Source: Fomitopsis serialis
Taxonomy: Eukaryota > Basidiomycota > Agaricomycetes > Polyporales > Fomitopsidaceae
NCBI RefSeq assembly: GCF_022376445.1
Contig: NW_025954971.1
Location: 372,001-436,000, forward strand
Length of the DNA stretch: 64,000 nucleotides
Direction: 5' to 3'
Shown: positions 34,850 through 49,100 of the stretch, piece after piece
How the letters are laid out: each line of letters opens with the position of its first letter
Numbering within the stretch: the first letter of the stretch is position 1
Made by a program: the position numbers and the translations under genes
The notes under the pieces: model-generated
Seen by the model: only the letters and a program-made list of their open reading frames with translations
Database searches by the model: none
Told to the model about the DNA's origin: nothing

Positions 34850-36593
34850 CTACTGTGTGCCCACGGCGACCTTGGGGCGTTTAAGTGCGGAGCGAAGCGG
34901 AGGTTTGGGTATCAGGCAATGTTCCATATCGATTCTCACCCCCTCTTCGTTCATCCAGCCCGCATTCGGTTCTGGGTATCCCTGAATGACACCACTCGTC
35001 AGACATGTACAGCACGGTACCGATGCAATACGTACCACAAGCTCTGGAGGGTACTCCCTACCAGGCTCTGGTGGCTTGAAGCAACCATCGTTCGTCCACA
35101 GCTGGTCACTGCGAGCGTTCCTGGTGAGTGTACGTCAACTAACGATGATGGATCGGTACTTACCCTCTGCGATTGAACCATCCCTTCCGGCGTTCGCTGC
35201 GTGGTATGGGGCATGGACACATCAAATTCTCCGTCCATCGCACAGCGCGCCTCGTCGATACGGTCAGCGCGCCTGCTGATGTCGATGTACTGCGAGTCAT
35301 GACTGGCACAGATGCGTCCGGTCTTTGTTGGCCATTCGATCCGTTGGCTCGTGATGCTGACGGGAGGGGCGCGATGGAAGGCTTATCCTCACTTCGAGAT
35401 ACCTGAGCTGCTGGCGTCGCTGGGGCGGGATTAGCTCTTGAAGGCGGAGCAAGCTGAGGCGCCCGTCGTCCATCATCAATGGGTACGATGTAGGTAGAAC
35501 CAGTGGCAGCGAAGCTAGGAGGGCCACGGTTCTCCGACGCTTTTGCAGGACCCAGTGGACCGCGCGGAGCTAGAGAGTGACACTGCGTAAGTGATGGTGA
35601 CTTGGAGCCTGCCTGACGATTCGCGTACCTTCGGAGCCCATCCTCTGGATAGGGAGCTGCTGTGCAGTCGCTCGCTCATCTGAATAACGTCTCATGGGCG
35701 CAGGTGCAGGGCGTGAGCCTGCATACCGAGGGTCGCGTACTCCATCATCCCTGGCCGCAAAAATAACGGGCCGCCCTTGAGTCTGCATGCCAACGTCGTC
35801 ACTGTCGTCGACAAAAGTGTCGTCCTCGGTGTCGGACATAGCATCGGCAGGTGGTAACCATACCATCTCTGGTTTGGGCTGCGTTCCGTTCGCGTGACTC
35901 GATGCACTACGAGAAATTGGAGGCAGGCCTGGTGGCAGAATGCGAGAGCCGTCAGGTGTGATGCGCGGCCAGTCGGACGAAGAACCGGTTCTTGGATAGG
36001 AGGGACGAGTCGCGGAGGAAGGATACTGGATTGCAAGGGCTGTCGTCTCGAGAGTCTCGGTACTGCTGCTAGCACGCGTCGACGATATTTCGATGGACGC
36101 AGAGATGGCAGAATCCGAGAAGATATCTGATTCGGAGCTCGACGACTCGGATGAGGGTGATGTTGCTAGGGCGTCAGGTGCGGTAGAGAACGATCGTCCA
36201 TAGACATATGTGTCACTTGAAGAATAAGGATAAACAGCGTTCCCTCTCGATGACTTTGCGCGCTTGGGGTCGACGTAGACGGCGGGCTGCGTAATGCGGA
36301 GGGGGTCGTGAGGGGTCGATGAGGCCTTTCTTTCGAAGTTAGGTCGTGAGGAGTCGTCCACGGTCCTGTCCTGGTTGGACTGCCCTTTGGGTGCCGTGTG
36401 ATACGACGGCAGCAAAGGCATTTGGGCTGCGGGGTTCTTGAAGACGTGGACCGAGAGTCCCCGAGGCATGTCAAAATACTGTGTATCATGAGTCTGCGAG
36501 CTGTTGGAGAGAACAGGACGTACTCACTTTTGACGACCCGCTACGAGTGTTCCTGGCTGGATTCCTGGAGTCCGACCTCAACGACGAGAGCAT
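34850..36593 (-). CDS. Conserved agaricomycete protein of unknown function
   Basis: Exon 1 36528-36593 (MLSSLRSDSRNPARNTRSG) joins through a 49-nt intron to a long Ser-rich exon (about 35632-36478; FDMPRGLSVHVFKNPAAQ, later DDTFVDDSDD). Further coding blocks follow on the same strand: SLAPRGPLGPAKASENRGPP (about 35405-35585), VRWTENLMCPCPIPRSERR with KGWFNR (about 35180-35300), DQLWTNDGCFKPPEPGREYPP (about 35035-35115) and GYPEPNAGWMNEEGVRID...PLRSALKRPK ending at 34850. The last three blocks resemble a conserved C-terminal region I recall from unnamed agaricomycete proteins. The junction near 35590-35632 needs one extra base to keep frame. Exon boundaries other than the first are approximate. 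Confidence 0.6.
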
Positions 36594-37265
36594 CGCGGTG
36601 TGTATCGGTTGACGGCGTGGTCGCCGCACCGTACTTATACAGGGCCGACAGGGGGTCAGTAGCATGTAGGCTCAGGCTCGAGTCCGAACACGCGTTTTTC
36701 ATTTGCGTGCCATGTTCGCAGGTTCATTGGTTCCTGCCTGCAGGTGTTACGGTCGCAGGAAGGTCGGGCGTGCTCATGTGAAGCTGATGACAACCTCGGG
36801 GTTCTGGCCATCAATCTCACCTCGAGCCTCATTTTCTAAACAAATGATGGCAGTAGACCCGATCTCGGAGTGATGCAGAGACTCACAATCGTCATAGCGG
36901 AAGAATTCGAAGCGCGGCCGTAGCTGGATTGCGACGATCCGAGAGCGTCTGTTGCCTGACGCATCCGAATCCGAGTGGCGTCGGGAGTAGGCTCTATATC
37001 TTGTCTCCACTTGCGCTAGGGTCCAGGACAACTTGAGCATGAAGAGAGCGAGGCAGTAACGCATGGCATCAGAGTGGTTGCAGCAATTCATAACCATGTG
37101 AAGACAAGTGGTTCCAGGTCACAACGTGTTGCCGGGGTTGACGGATCCGGAGGAGGCCATGCATGGGGGGACCACTGCTGGTTGCAACAGCAGCGTCGAG
37201 GGCAATTCGGTGGAAAACATCGAACTTGACAGATACGGGGACATTACGTGTAGATAAGATAGCGT
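36594..37265. other. Intergenic, about 670 bp
   Basis: Between two minus-strand genes, upstream of the unknown protein and downstream of CFT1. A 108-codon minus frame at 36774-37097 has no recognisable content. Confidence 0.5.
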
Positions 37266-40200
37266 TCACCATGTACCGTTTAAACACAACCAGTCTTTCA
37301 GCACCGTCCCTCGCTCAGTTCCAATCTGCCGAGTCATCTCATGTTGCCGCGGTATTGGGAGGTCCTCAAAAGTCGATAACAAGTTGCCGTCCAAGATGCC
37401 TTTCGACAGTGGTCGGGATACATAGTCATTGCGCACGACACTGTAGTCGCGTGAGTCTGGACAAACTATTCTGAGATCGGCGGAAACTCACCGGAAGGCC
37501 TTGGGATTGAGGCCAGCCACGTGCTGGACATTTCTGGTAAGCTGCCCCTGGAGTAGATGCAATCGTTTGAAAGCGCTTTCGTCCACGTATGTCAATGACG
37601 ACAAGGAGCCATCGGTAGAGCCTGCGGCAGCGTTACGCATGATATACTGTAACGTGCATGAGATCACGTACCACAGATCAGCTTCGCCTGCGGTATATCT
37701 GTATCTTTGGTTTTTCTGCGAGCAATAAGCGCGGAGGCACGGTATTCCGTCTGACCGTGGAACTCCGTGCGGCACAGCAAGTGCTGTCCACCTCTGGATT
37801 CAGGATCTGGAGACATTGTCAGACGACCTAATGTTACTAGGCAAGCTTGATTGACAAGTTTACGTACCATGGGGGTCATACTCGTATAATCTTATAACGC
37901 CGTCCTCATCGCAGGCCAGTAGGGATACCCGGTTATCGGCAAAGAACAGATCTGCGCTGGTCACACAGACATGATGTGGATCCTTCCCAAGGATGACAAG
38001 TTTGTACGGGTCTTCCTGTTCACAAGATGCAACACGCGCCCGGAGTTATCAACTACTGGACTTACCTGGAAGGCTAAAAACCAAATGCTCTTGACAGCAT
38101 CACCAATCAAGAGCAGGTTCTTCACCGCGCGCAAAGAGGTCACATAAACGCCGACATCCAGGAAGGCGACGCCCACAAGTCGCTCGTCCAGATCAAACGC
38201 ACGAACAAAGATCTGAGAGAAAATGCATCATCAGGAGCGGGTCTGGAGACACACAAAAGGCCGTACCTTTTGACCCATGGATGACACGAGGTAGTTATCC
38301 ATGCCGCAAAGCGCCGTCACTGGACCCTTGGCATCGTCTCGACATCGCAATTTTAACTGGTGCCACCGTTTCCAACCCGTGCTCACGTCCGGTACGACCT
38401 CGACGATCTCAAAAATGTACACCTGCGCCATTGCACTATCAAGCTAATGACCAGCAATAACTGACCGGTTCGACTCACTGCTCCTTTGACGGCTAGATCT
38501 TCGCCCCGGTTTATCGTCGTGCCTACGGCAATAAAGTCCTTCGTACCGGTCTCTGTACTTACAGACTCCAGTGTCACGCTGTCAAGGCAAGTCACGAACT
38601 CGTTCTGGGCGAACTCATACCTACACGTAACATGAGTACGATTGCGCCATCGGTCTCGGCGCACTTACCCATCCATAGTAATCCAGGAATCGGGCATGAG
38701 AAGTTCGAGGGTTGAGCTATCGCAATAAGGGAACGATACATTCGGGGCTAGGCAGCATGCCGCCGAAGATTGAATTCGCGGACATACGCAAGACAGACCG
38801 CGGATGACTCACCATCTGGTTCCCATACAATGTTTCCATCGTCGTCATACGAAGCGAACCGCGACTGACGCGCCGATGCGGTTACGATCAGGGAGGTATT
38901 CGGGTCATACACCACGTTTGTATATGTTCTGGGTCGGGGTACGGATCTTGAGGGCAAGTGTGTGTCGAGCTGAAGGTCGGGTATCCACTCGACCAAGCTA
39001 GGCCCCTGCGAAGAGTGGTAGCACGGAATGAGCACCACTCGCAGTCCGCATGAGGATTGTCCTACCTCCTCAGAATATAGCAGAAAGTCGCCTTTCGACT
39101 CCCACACGGATGATGCAGTGAACGCATGGACTACAGAGTGCCCAGAGGAAAACACTTTCACACCGCCCTTATCTGTGCCAAGGACCCAACATGGCCGATC
39201 TCCGGTGAAGAAGACTCCAGAGAATGTCTGTCCGGGGGTAGGCGAGGACACGAAGGGAATGAGGTGGCGAGAGATTTTCTTCACCTCCGCAAGTACTGAC
39301 TTCTCCTGCTCCTCAGGCACTTGGATATCGAACGCACGCGTGACGACCTTGACGAATTTGACTAACAGTGTCATAGTCCTATCGTTTGGCAGAGGATCCG
39401 CAGGTGGCGGTGCCGGGAGGACCTCATATACTGTAAGCAAACCCGACCGCATGAACACCTACGAAGGGACCATCAATACGCAGCTTTGTGCCTTTCACAA
39501 AAGTCACGAGGCATACCATGAGGTGCGGGCGTGGCGACGATTCGCCCAGAGGCGCGATGATTATTTGCTCAATGTCCAGCTCATGCGGCTTCCTTGGAGG
39601 ATCCTGCGGAAGTGAGAGCGCGATGGGATCCAATGAATCATTCAGTACAGGCTCCAGCGAGGCAGCCGAAGTCGTCGAGAATGCAAGAACGAGCTTAGGG
39701 AGCGTCCAAATCTACACATGACGGCGAAGTGAGGCTCGGTTATGCATCAAGCATGGACGCAACGTTACCTCCACCACACCCTGCGGTCTGACAAGGATCA
39801 GCCATTGGCTTTTCTTGCCCGAGTCCATGGCAGCCTGCAGGGTGGACGTCCCACCCTCGGTCCCGGAAGCCTCCGCACTCTGGTAGGTCTGGAAAAGTCC
39901 ACTCGTGTCGGTGAAGAAGCAGCCTGCGAGATACTTTGATGTCTGCGGAACGGGCATGTGTAAATGAATGACCATGGGAAGTCCTCGGAGTAACCGCGTA
40001 TCTGACCTTGTCGCCCATGGGGGACATGTCCTTGCGTCTAATCTTTCCACGTTCGATCTCGCCAACGAACAGACCAATGGAATCATCCTCACGGATGACC
40101 AAGATGAAGGGATCGCATATACTACAGAACTTGACCCGAGGTCGAGGTACGTCGCCATCAGTGTCCTTGATAGCCTGGCGTTCACTACCATCTACGATAT

Positions 40201-42881
40201 GCTGAGTGATAGTAATGCAGTCTTGAACGTAGGACTTACCAGGTTCCAGTACTCGTACCACATTGGCAACATTGAACATCACATGGATAATGGCGGTCCC
40301 ATGGAAGAATGGTGCGGCACCTATAGTCGTCCCCGGTATTCGCGTTGTGATTTGAACTTCGCCCTGACTATTCCGAGATGCAATCTGTACAGAACATTTT
40401 AATTTTCAGCAACGTCACTACAGCAACCGATCTCACTCTCGAGAGTCCCGGTGACGGCGTTGCATCCGTACTGATGATCAGCGTGTCCTTCTCAGTATGG
40501 AATGGATTTGCAGGGCGTTCGAACGTCGATCCGTTGACCTTAACTGGCTGTCGCACCGGGAGGGACCACATCCCTCGTGCGCCGCCAATCGCATGTATCT
40601 TACGCTTCGTCCGCGTCGGTAGATCCTTCTACACAATGATGTCGGTAGCAGAAGCCCGTGCAATGCGATCGGTGTTCAACAACAAATGAGATGTGAAGCA
40701 TTTGAGGATGAAGCCGGCGCACCTGCAGTAACGTAAATCCACCTAACGCACCGGAGCCTGTTGCTGCGACCAACTCGGGAACGAAGCGGTCCTAGTAACA
40801 AACATTCAGCCGTTTAGCGTCGTTGAGTGAAGAGGGTAGAGCACGGAGAACGATCGACGTACCCCATTCTTGGCCAGTGCAAAGGTCATATCGGCAATCG
40901 GACCGTACCCTGGTATCGCGTCGCACAACGACAAGTGGACGACGGTCCGCTTCTTAGTGGTAGCGGCCACCCCGTTTGCGGCATTACCGTTGGCATGAGC
41001 TTGCTCGACTGCGGTAGGAGTGCCGTACAGCTCTGGAAGTACACTTAGTACGCGAATAAGCCTGTGGTCCAGCACTGCACCTGCCTTCGTCTTCGTCAAG
41101 GTCCATGGTATCAATAGGAGCGACAACCGTAGCAGGCGCAGGCGCCATGTCCACGTCCTCATCTCCCACATCTTCCTCTACCCGCGCTGTCTTCAGGAGC
41201 ACGCTGGGCCCAACGATACTACCCACAAAGAGGTGATCCTCCCCAACCCGCTTGACCAAAGCCGGAATTGTCGTACGCGCCACCGGTGGTGCCATCGATA
41301 AGCGCGACACTGTCTTACCGTCCAGCACAATCTCAACGGGATACACTGTCCCGTCCTTCGCAAAGATGTAGAGCGTGCGTTCGTCCACAAGGGTGAAGCA
41401 TGCCCCTTCAATCTGAAGGTCCCGTTCCTGTTCATTTGGCGTCAGTGACGGCATGGGCATATCTGAAGTACGCGCAGGCCAGCCATTGAGGGGTAGGATA
41501 ACGCGGCGAGACGCCTGATCTACGTAGACAATGCTGTTGCCTGCGAGGACAACCACGCCCCCGAGTGAAGTCGAACACGCGGTGAGGGCGAAACAATCGT
41601 AGGGCAGGGACTCGACGACGGTGATCACAGGGTAATGATGAGTGACGAGGTCGAGAGTGAAGATAAGCAACCCGACAGTGTCCTTGTACTCTTGCAGGCG
41701 GCTGGTTGCATCGTTAGAGCATGCACTAACGAAGATACGACAAGGCATACCCTGTCCATGTCTGCGTGTGTTGAAAGAGAACAGCGACCGTTGGATTGTT
41801 GAAGCCTGGTAAGAAGACAAAGTCGATCACATTCCGAATGCGATCGTCAACCTCGGCGGATAGATCAAGTATGAAGCTCGGCGAGTAAGGAATCTCCCTG
41901 TGGTCAATCAGCTTCATGACAGCAAGGAAACACGGGGCAGCTACCTCGCTTGGCTCATCTCCTGCTCCATCATGTCCAACTCTGCTTGTGACTGGTAGAA
42001 AGGCAAGATAGCGACCGAATCTTTTGGGAGGAGTAGAGCAGCACATCGGGACGATGGGTCTGCCCGGAGTTCTGGACGAAAGAGAGGCGCATCTATGGCG
42101 GACTGAAGATTGACTTAGTGACCGCAGGCTCTGCGATGTATAGACAACACACCAGTTGTGGGGCCCTTTCATACGTGTGTATGGACACGGTGATCAAGTC
42201 GTGGACAGCTTCCGACCATTCCAGGAGGGCAATCTGTGTTCCAGGGTAAGTACTGCCTCGCGTAGCCGTCCCATGCGGCGTACCTTCGCGTCCTTGAACG
42301 ACACCACTAGCCTATCGAGGCTGTCCTCGATTGAGGCTACAATCCGTACGGCTTCAATCCCCGTAACGATCCCATGTAGACGATGCTCGCGCACGAGGTA
42401 GAAGCGAGTGACTGTGTGTGGCTCTAGCACACCGTTCGGACCGGTTGTCTACGACGAGATGGTCAGCACACGTTCCTCACTTCATGCACACGAGCAAGAA
42501 AAACAATGCTATCTCATTGATTGCTGTACGAAGAAGACAGCAGAGACTACTCCAATTCACCTTGAAGGACCCCATGTTCACAAACCCCTCCCCAGACGCG
42601 TCCATTTCGACCTCGCCCTCCACCGCCTCCGTCCCTTTCCTAACGCTGGCCCTACGGTCTTTTTCATCTTCCTTCTGCGAAGATATGGGTGCTGGTTCTT
42701 CCCTGACCTCGAATATACGGAGGTGATTCGACCGAGCTATCACGACGTTGAACAAAGCTCGACCAGTGCTTGTGCTTGATCCTGGAAATTTGCTGTCCGG
42801 CAGTGTCGAGGGCATTAACTTTAGACATGCCGCAAATTCTACCCCACTCGGTGGTAAGATTTCTCGTCGCAAGGCCTGCAT
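37266..42881 (-). CDS. CFT1: Cleavage factor CFT1 (CPSF160 subunit)
   Basis: A many-exon gene of roughly 1,400 residues. N-terminus MQALRREILPPSGVEFAACL and LLRIFEVREEPAPI-like block (NHLRIFEVREEPAPI), then FYLVREHRLHGIVTG, IALLEWSEAVHDLITVSIH, VDFVFLPGFNNPTVAVLFQ, KIHAIGGARGMWSLPVRQPV, a middle beta-propeller region (RVKFCSICDPFILVIRED), and the CPSF-A C-terminal domain (NEFVTCLDSVTLES, VFMRSGLLTVYEV, ending RPLSKGILDGNLL and GTERGTVLKDW). CPSF160/Cft1 scaffolds the polymerase module of the pre-mRNA 3'-end cleavage and polyadenylation machinery in the nucleus. Most introns are 45-70 nt; the one near 41.05-41.1 kb needs a TAAG acceptor rather than the nearer CAG to keep frame. I found no frame break in the parts followed. 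It shares a divergent promoter with BRR2. Confidence 0.93.
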
Positions 42882-43149
42882 AGTTTGTCAATGTCTGGCC
42901 TGCAAAGCGGCTGTTTCACCTTAGGAACTTGAGCAAAGGCGACCGTACGCCCAGCGCGTCGGCAGTCACTTAGCTGGAGAGATAAGTAGTTACATGACAG
43001 AATACACATTCATGAGAATACGTTTAATCCATATCTAGTAGTTGTAAGGTAGATTAATATACTTAGTACAGCCTTGTCACTCACAATACCGTCTATACAT
43101 TTGCTCATCGTCTTCGACGGCGACCACCATCTCCTCCACGCCATTCACG
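42882..43149. promoter_or_regulatory. Divergent promoter between CFT1 and BRR2
   Basis: Only 268 bp separate the two start codons (42881 minus, 43150 plus), so both promoters and 5' UTRs must fit here. I see no TATA box or CCAAT box; there are pyrimidine-rich stretches before the BRR2 ATG. Confidence 0.65.
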
Positions 43150-46100
43150 ATGTCTGCGAAGCGGGATCTGTCTGGCTACAACTATGCTGCCATCTCGTCT
43201 CTCGTCTTGACGGCCGACAGGTCCGCTCTACCCCGTCGCGACAAAGAACCTGATGGTGCACCTACTTCTCTTGCAGGTCGCATCGACCCCCGCGAGATGG
43301 GCTCGAGGGTCCAGCGGGAAGCCCCTAAAGACCTCGAGAAGAAGAAGAAGAAGGCCGCGGACAGGCAGGACGACACCGAAAAGCAGCTCGCCAAGCGGCG
43401 GGCCGCAGCGGCCACTGGCTTTGGCTACACCGACATCCTCGATGCGACCCAGGACCTCGAGGGCTTGACCTACAGACCGCGGACGGCCGAGACGCGGGAA
43501 GTATACGAGCTCGTCCTCGCAAGCGTGCACCAGGCTCTCGGAGACCAGGCGCACGACATCGTCCGGAGTGCCGCGGACGCGGTGCTTGAGAGCCTGAAAA
43601 ACGAGAACATGAAGGACTTTGACAAGAAGAAGGACGTCGAGGACGTCGTCGGCTCGATCTCGAACGAGCAGTTCTCCCAGCTGCTCAACCTGTCGAAGAA
43701 GATCACGGACTACGGCGCCGAGGACGAGACGATGGCGGACCCGGACATGGAGCGGAAGGACGCCGAAATCGACGACGAGATGGGCGTGGCGGTCGTGTTC
43801 GACGAGGAGGAGGAGGAAGAGGAGGAAGAGGAGGGCTTCGAGGTGCGGGACGAGTCGGACGACGAAGGAGAGGAGGCAGGCGCGGAGGCACCCGAATCGC
43901 TCGAAAACAACGACGAGCTCGTCATTGGCGGCAGTTCTGCAGCACAACAAGGCAGGGCGCAGGTCGACAAGGACATCGTCTCACCCCACTCCATAGACGG
44001 CTTCTGGGTGCAACGCCAGATCTCAGAGGTATACCCTGACCCCGCCACCGCGGCGGAGAAGGCGTCGGCGGTGCTGTCGATCCTGGGCTCCGAGTCGAAC
44101 CTGCGCGACTGCGAGAACCAACTGATGGACCTGTTCGAGTACCAGAGTTTCGACGTCATCACCAAGTTCCTCAAGAACCGGGACGTGATCGTCTGGTGCA
44201 CGAAGCTCATGCGGAGCGACGCGGACGAGCGCGTGAACGTCGAGGTCGCGATGCGGGAGAAGGGCCTTGGCTGGATCCTGCGCGAGCTGGCGGGAGACAG
44301 GAAGGCGAAGGCGCGGACGGACGCGATGGACGTGGACGAGAGGCCGAAGGTGGAGGTGCCCAAGACCGCAACGCTAGCTCCCGGCTCAACGGTGCAGCCC
44401 AAGGCGACGGTCGACCTGGAGGGCATGGCGTTCAGTCAGGGAGGGCACCTCATGTCGAACAAGAAGTGCAAGCTGCCGGAGGGGTCGTTCAAGCGGTCAA
44501 AGAAGGGATACGAGGAGATCCACGTCCCGGCGCCGAAGCAGAAGCCGCTGGCCCCGGACGAGCTGGTGCCCGTCACGGCCTTGCCAGAGTGGGCGCAGCA
44601 AGGATTCTCGGGTATGAAGAACCTGAATCGCGTACAGAGCAAGCTGTATCCTGTGGCGTTCGGGACAGACGAGCCCCTGTTGCTCTGTGCTCCCACTGGT
44701 GCCGGAAAGGTCGGTCATCTGCTCGCGTATCCTCTCCACTGAACTGACAATACCTCGCAGACGAACGTAGCTATGCTCACAGTCTTGAACGAACTCGGCA
44801 AACATCGCGACGAGCAGACCGGCGCATTCGATCTCGACTCGTTCAAGATCGTATACGTCGCGCCGATGAAGGCGCTGGTGCAGGAGATGGTCGGCAACTT
44901 CAGCACGCGACTGGGTGTCTTCGGTGTCAAGGTCGGCGAGCTGACGGGCGACTCGCAAATGACAAAACAACAGATCACAGAGACGCAGATCATCGTCACG
45001 ACGCCCGAGAAGTACGACGTTATCACTCGCAAGAGTACGGACACCAGCTACACAAACCTCGTTCGTCTCATCATCATCGACGAGATTCACTTACTGCACG
45101 ACGAGCGTGGCCCCGTGCTGGAGAGTATCATTGCACGTACTATCAGGCGGATGGAGCAGACAGGAGAGTACGTCCGCCTCGTCGGTCTGTCGGCAACATT
45201 GCCCAACTACCAGGACGTCGCTACTTTCCTTCGTGTTGACCCTGCGAAGGGCCTATTCTACTTCGACGCGTCGTACCGGCCTTGCGTCCTCCAGCAACAA
45301 TTCATTGGTGTCACGGAGAAGAAGGCCATCAAACGTTATCAGGTCATGAACGAGGTCTGTTACGAGAAGGTCCTCGACCAAGCCGGCAAGAACCAGACGC
45401 TGGTGTTCGTGCACTCGCGCAAGGAGACGGCGAAGACGGCGAAGTCCATTCGCGACATGGCTATCGACAAGGAGACCATCACGCAATTCGTCAAGCCCGA
45501 TGGCGCCACCAGGGAGATCCTGCTCGAGGAGTCTAACAACGTGAAGGACCCGAACCTCAAGGACCTCTTGCAGTTCGGCTTTGGAATCCACCATGCCGGC
45601 ATGTCGCGTGAAGATCGTGGTCTCGTCGAGGAGCTCTTCGCCGACGGACATCTGCAGGTGCTTGTATGTACCGCGACGCTTGCATGGGGTGTCAATCTCC
45701 CCGCGCACACGGTCATCATCAAGGGCACCCAGATCTACAATCCCGAGAAGGGCCGTTGGGTCGAGCTTTCGTCACAGGATGTGCTACAGATGCTCGGTCG
45801 TGCTGGTCGCCCGCAGTACGACACGTTCGGAGAAGGCATCATCATCACGAACCATTCCGAGCTGCAGTACTACCTAAGCTTGATGAACCAACAGTTGCCG
45901 ATCGAGTCGCAATTCGTCGCTAAGCTCGCAGACAACCTCAACGCTGAGATCGTACTCGGGACAATTCGGAATAGGGATGAGGCAGTCCAGTGGCTCGGTT
46001 ACACGTACTTGTGAGTGTGCTTGACTTGTCCGCATAGCGTGTACTCATTGCCATGCTCGCCCAGATACGTTCGCATGTTGAAAGACCCAGGGCTCTATAG

Positions 46101-49100
46101 CGTTGGCATTGACTACCTCGAGGATGACCCGAGCTTGATCCAGAAACGCGCCGACATTGCGCACACGGCCGCCGTGCTCCTGGAGAAGTGCCATCTCGTC
46201 AAGTATGAGCGTGCGTCTGGCCGGTTCCACAGCACGGAGCTCGGTCGTATCGCGTCGCATTACTACGTCACGTACAACTCGATGGCGACTTACAACCAGC
46301 ATCTGCGCCCGACCATGACGATGCTCGAACTGTTCAGGGTGTTCGCCCTTTCGAACGAGTTCAAGCTACTTCCGGTTCGACAGGACGAAAAGCTGGAGCT
46401 TGGCAAGTTGCTCGAGAGGGTCCCGATCCCTGTCAAGGAGAGCGTCGAGGAGCCCGCAGCCAAGATCAATGTACTGCTGCAGGCCTACGTCTCACAACTG
46501 AAGCTCGAAGGGTTTGCCCTAGTTGCTGACATGGTGTACGTCCAGCAGTCTGCCGGCCGTATCTTGCGCGCGATGTTCGAGATCTGTCTCAAGCGTGGAT
46601 GGGCCGTCCCCGCGAAGGACTGTCTCGCCCTCTGCAAGATGGTCGAACGTCGCATGTGGGGTTCCATGACACCTCTCAGGCAGTTCAAGGGCGTCCCCGC
46701 AGAGGTCGTTCGGAAGGCCGAGGGAAAGCAGTTCCCGTGGTACCGGTACTTCGATCTCAACCCGCCAGAGATCGGTGAGTTGATTGGGATCCAGAAGGCC
46801 GGCAATCTGGTGCACCGTCTCGTACACAGCTTCCCGAAGCTGCAACTGCAAGCTCAAGTTCAGCCCATCACCCGCACGCTTCTCCGTATTGACCTGACCA
46901 TCATTCCCGACTTCCGGTGGGACGAGAAAATCCATGGAACAGCTGAGTCTTTCTGGATCATGGTCGAGGACGTCGACGGCGAGATCGTCTTGTTCCATGA
47001 CACGTTCATCCTTCGACAGCGATATGCAGAGGACGAGCACAACGTGACGCTGACCGTGCCCATGTTCGAGCCAGTCCCTCCCAACTACTACATCTCCGTA
47101 GTCTCGGATCGCTGGCTGCATGCGGAGACTCGTCTTCCCATTCTTTTCAAGCACCTCATCCTGCCGGAGAAGTTCCCGCCACCTACACCTCTCCTTGACC
47201 TCCAGCCGCTGCCGCTTTCGGCTCTGCATAACAAGGAATTCGAGAGTATCTATTCTTCGACCATCCAGATTTTCAACAAGATTCAAACGCAGGTATTCCA
47301 GGCCCTGTATACGACTGACGAGAATGTCTTCGTCGGAGCGCCAACGGGTAGTGGGAAGACCATCTGTGCGGAGTTCGCACTCCTGCGACTCTGGAGCAAG
47401 CGTGAAGAACAACGCGCGGTGTGCATCGAGCCGTACCAGGAGATGGTGGACCTTCGTGTCGCTGAATGGCGCAACAAATTCGGCGGCCTTCAAGGCGGCA
47501 AGGAGATCGTCAGCCTGACAGGAGAGACTAGCGCCGACTTGAGGCTGCTCGAGAAGGGAGACGTCATCGTGTGCACTCCTGCCCAGGTACGCCACAAATG
47601 CTCATTATTTCAGGCGCTGCTGACGGTGTCATTCACAGTGGGACGTTCTGTCAAGGAGATGGCGCCAGCGTAAGAACGTGCAGACGATCGGTCTGTTGAT
47701 CGCCGATGAGATTCAACTTGTCGGCGGCGAGGTTGGTCCCACCTACGAGGTTGTCATCTCTCGTACACGGTATGTTTCCGCGCAGACTGAGATCAAGACT
47801 CGCATCGTCGCGTGCGGCGTGTCACTCGCAAATGCTCGGGATCTCGGTGAGTGGATGGGGGCGCCCTCGCATGCGATCTTCAATTTCCCTCCGAGGTAAG
47901 TGGTTGACCATATATCTACAGATGTGTACTGACACCGGGTCTTGTAGTGCGCGTCCGCTGGACATGGACATCCATCTGCAGAGCTTCAACATTCCCCACT
48001 TCCCGTCGCTCATGATCGCTATGTCAAAACCGGCCTATCTGGCAATCCTCGAGTATTCGCCAACGAAGCCGGTCCTCATCTTCGTTCCGTCTCGTCGCCA
48101 ATGTCAACTTACTGCAGACGATATCCTCACGCACTGTGGTGCAGACGACGACAGTAATCGTTTCCTCAACATCGAGGAGGCTGACCTTCAACCTCACCTG
48201 GACCATATCTCCGATACCGGTTTGGTCGAGACCTTGAAACACGGTGTTGGGTACTACCATGAAGCTCTGAGCAAACAAGACAAGAAGATTGTCGAACGCT
48301 TGTTCCAATCCGGTGCCATTCAAGTCCTGATCGCTTCGAAGGTAAGTAACAGTGTAGCTCGCGTTCGTCAGTCTCGTCAGTCAGCTAATCCGTTCACTAG
48401 GACACTGCTTGGAGTCTCCCCGTGGCCAGCTACATGGTGATCATCATGGGTGTCCAGTTCTATGAGGGTAAAGAACATCGATACGTTGATTATCCCGTCA
48501 TGGATGTCCTACAGATGCTTGGGCGTGCATGTCGTCCCATAGAAGACGACAAAAGCCGCTGCGTACTCATGTGCCAGCAGACGCGGAAGGACTTCTACAA
48601 GAAGTTCCTTGCCGAAGGCCTCCCGATCGAGTCACATCTGCCTACACACATGCTCCACGACTATTTCCTCGCCGAGATCGCCGTGAAGACCATCGAAAAC
48701 AAGCAGGATGCAATGGATATTTTGACATGGACGTACTTCTACCGACGAATGACTCAAAACCCGAACTACTACAACCTCCATAACGTCAGTCACCAACACC
48801 TCTCCGATCATCTGTCCGAGCTTGTGGAGAGCACCCTCAACGACCTCGTCAACTCGAAGTGTATCGCCATCGAGGACGAGATGGACGTCTCCCCGCTCAA
48901 CCTCGGTATGATCGCCGCATATTACAATATCTCATACGTCACTGTCGAGGTGTATACGCTCTCGCTCAAGGAGCGCACGAAGATGAAGGGTCTTCTGGAG
49001 GTCGTTGCCTCGTCCGCCGAGTTCGAATCAATACCTATTCGTCGACACGAGGACGTGCTGCTCCGGCGCATCTACGACCGCGTGCCCGTCAAGCTCGACC

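Noticed and set aside
41050..41105. A GC-AG intron or frame break in CFT1
   Set aside because: A normal GT-AG intron using the TAAG acceptor keeps the frame into LPELYGTPTAVE.
43228..43950. 240-codon minus-strand frame
   Set aside because: Antisense to the Lys/Glu-rich N-terminus of BRR2; Leu-rich composition follows from the complement.
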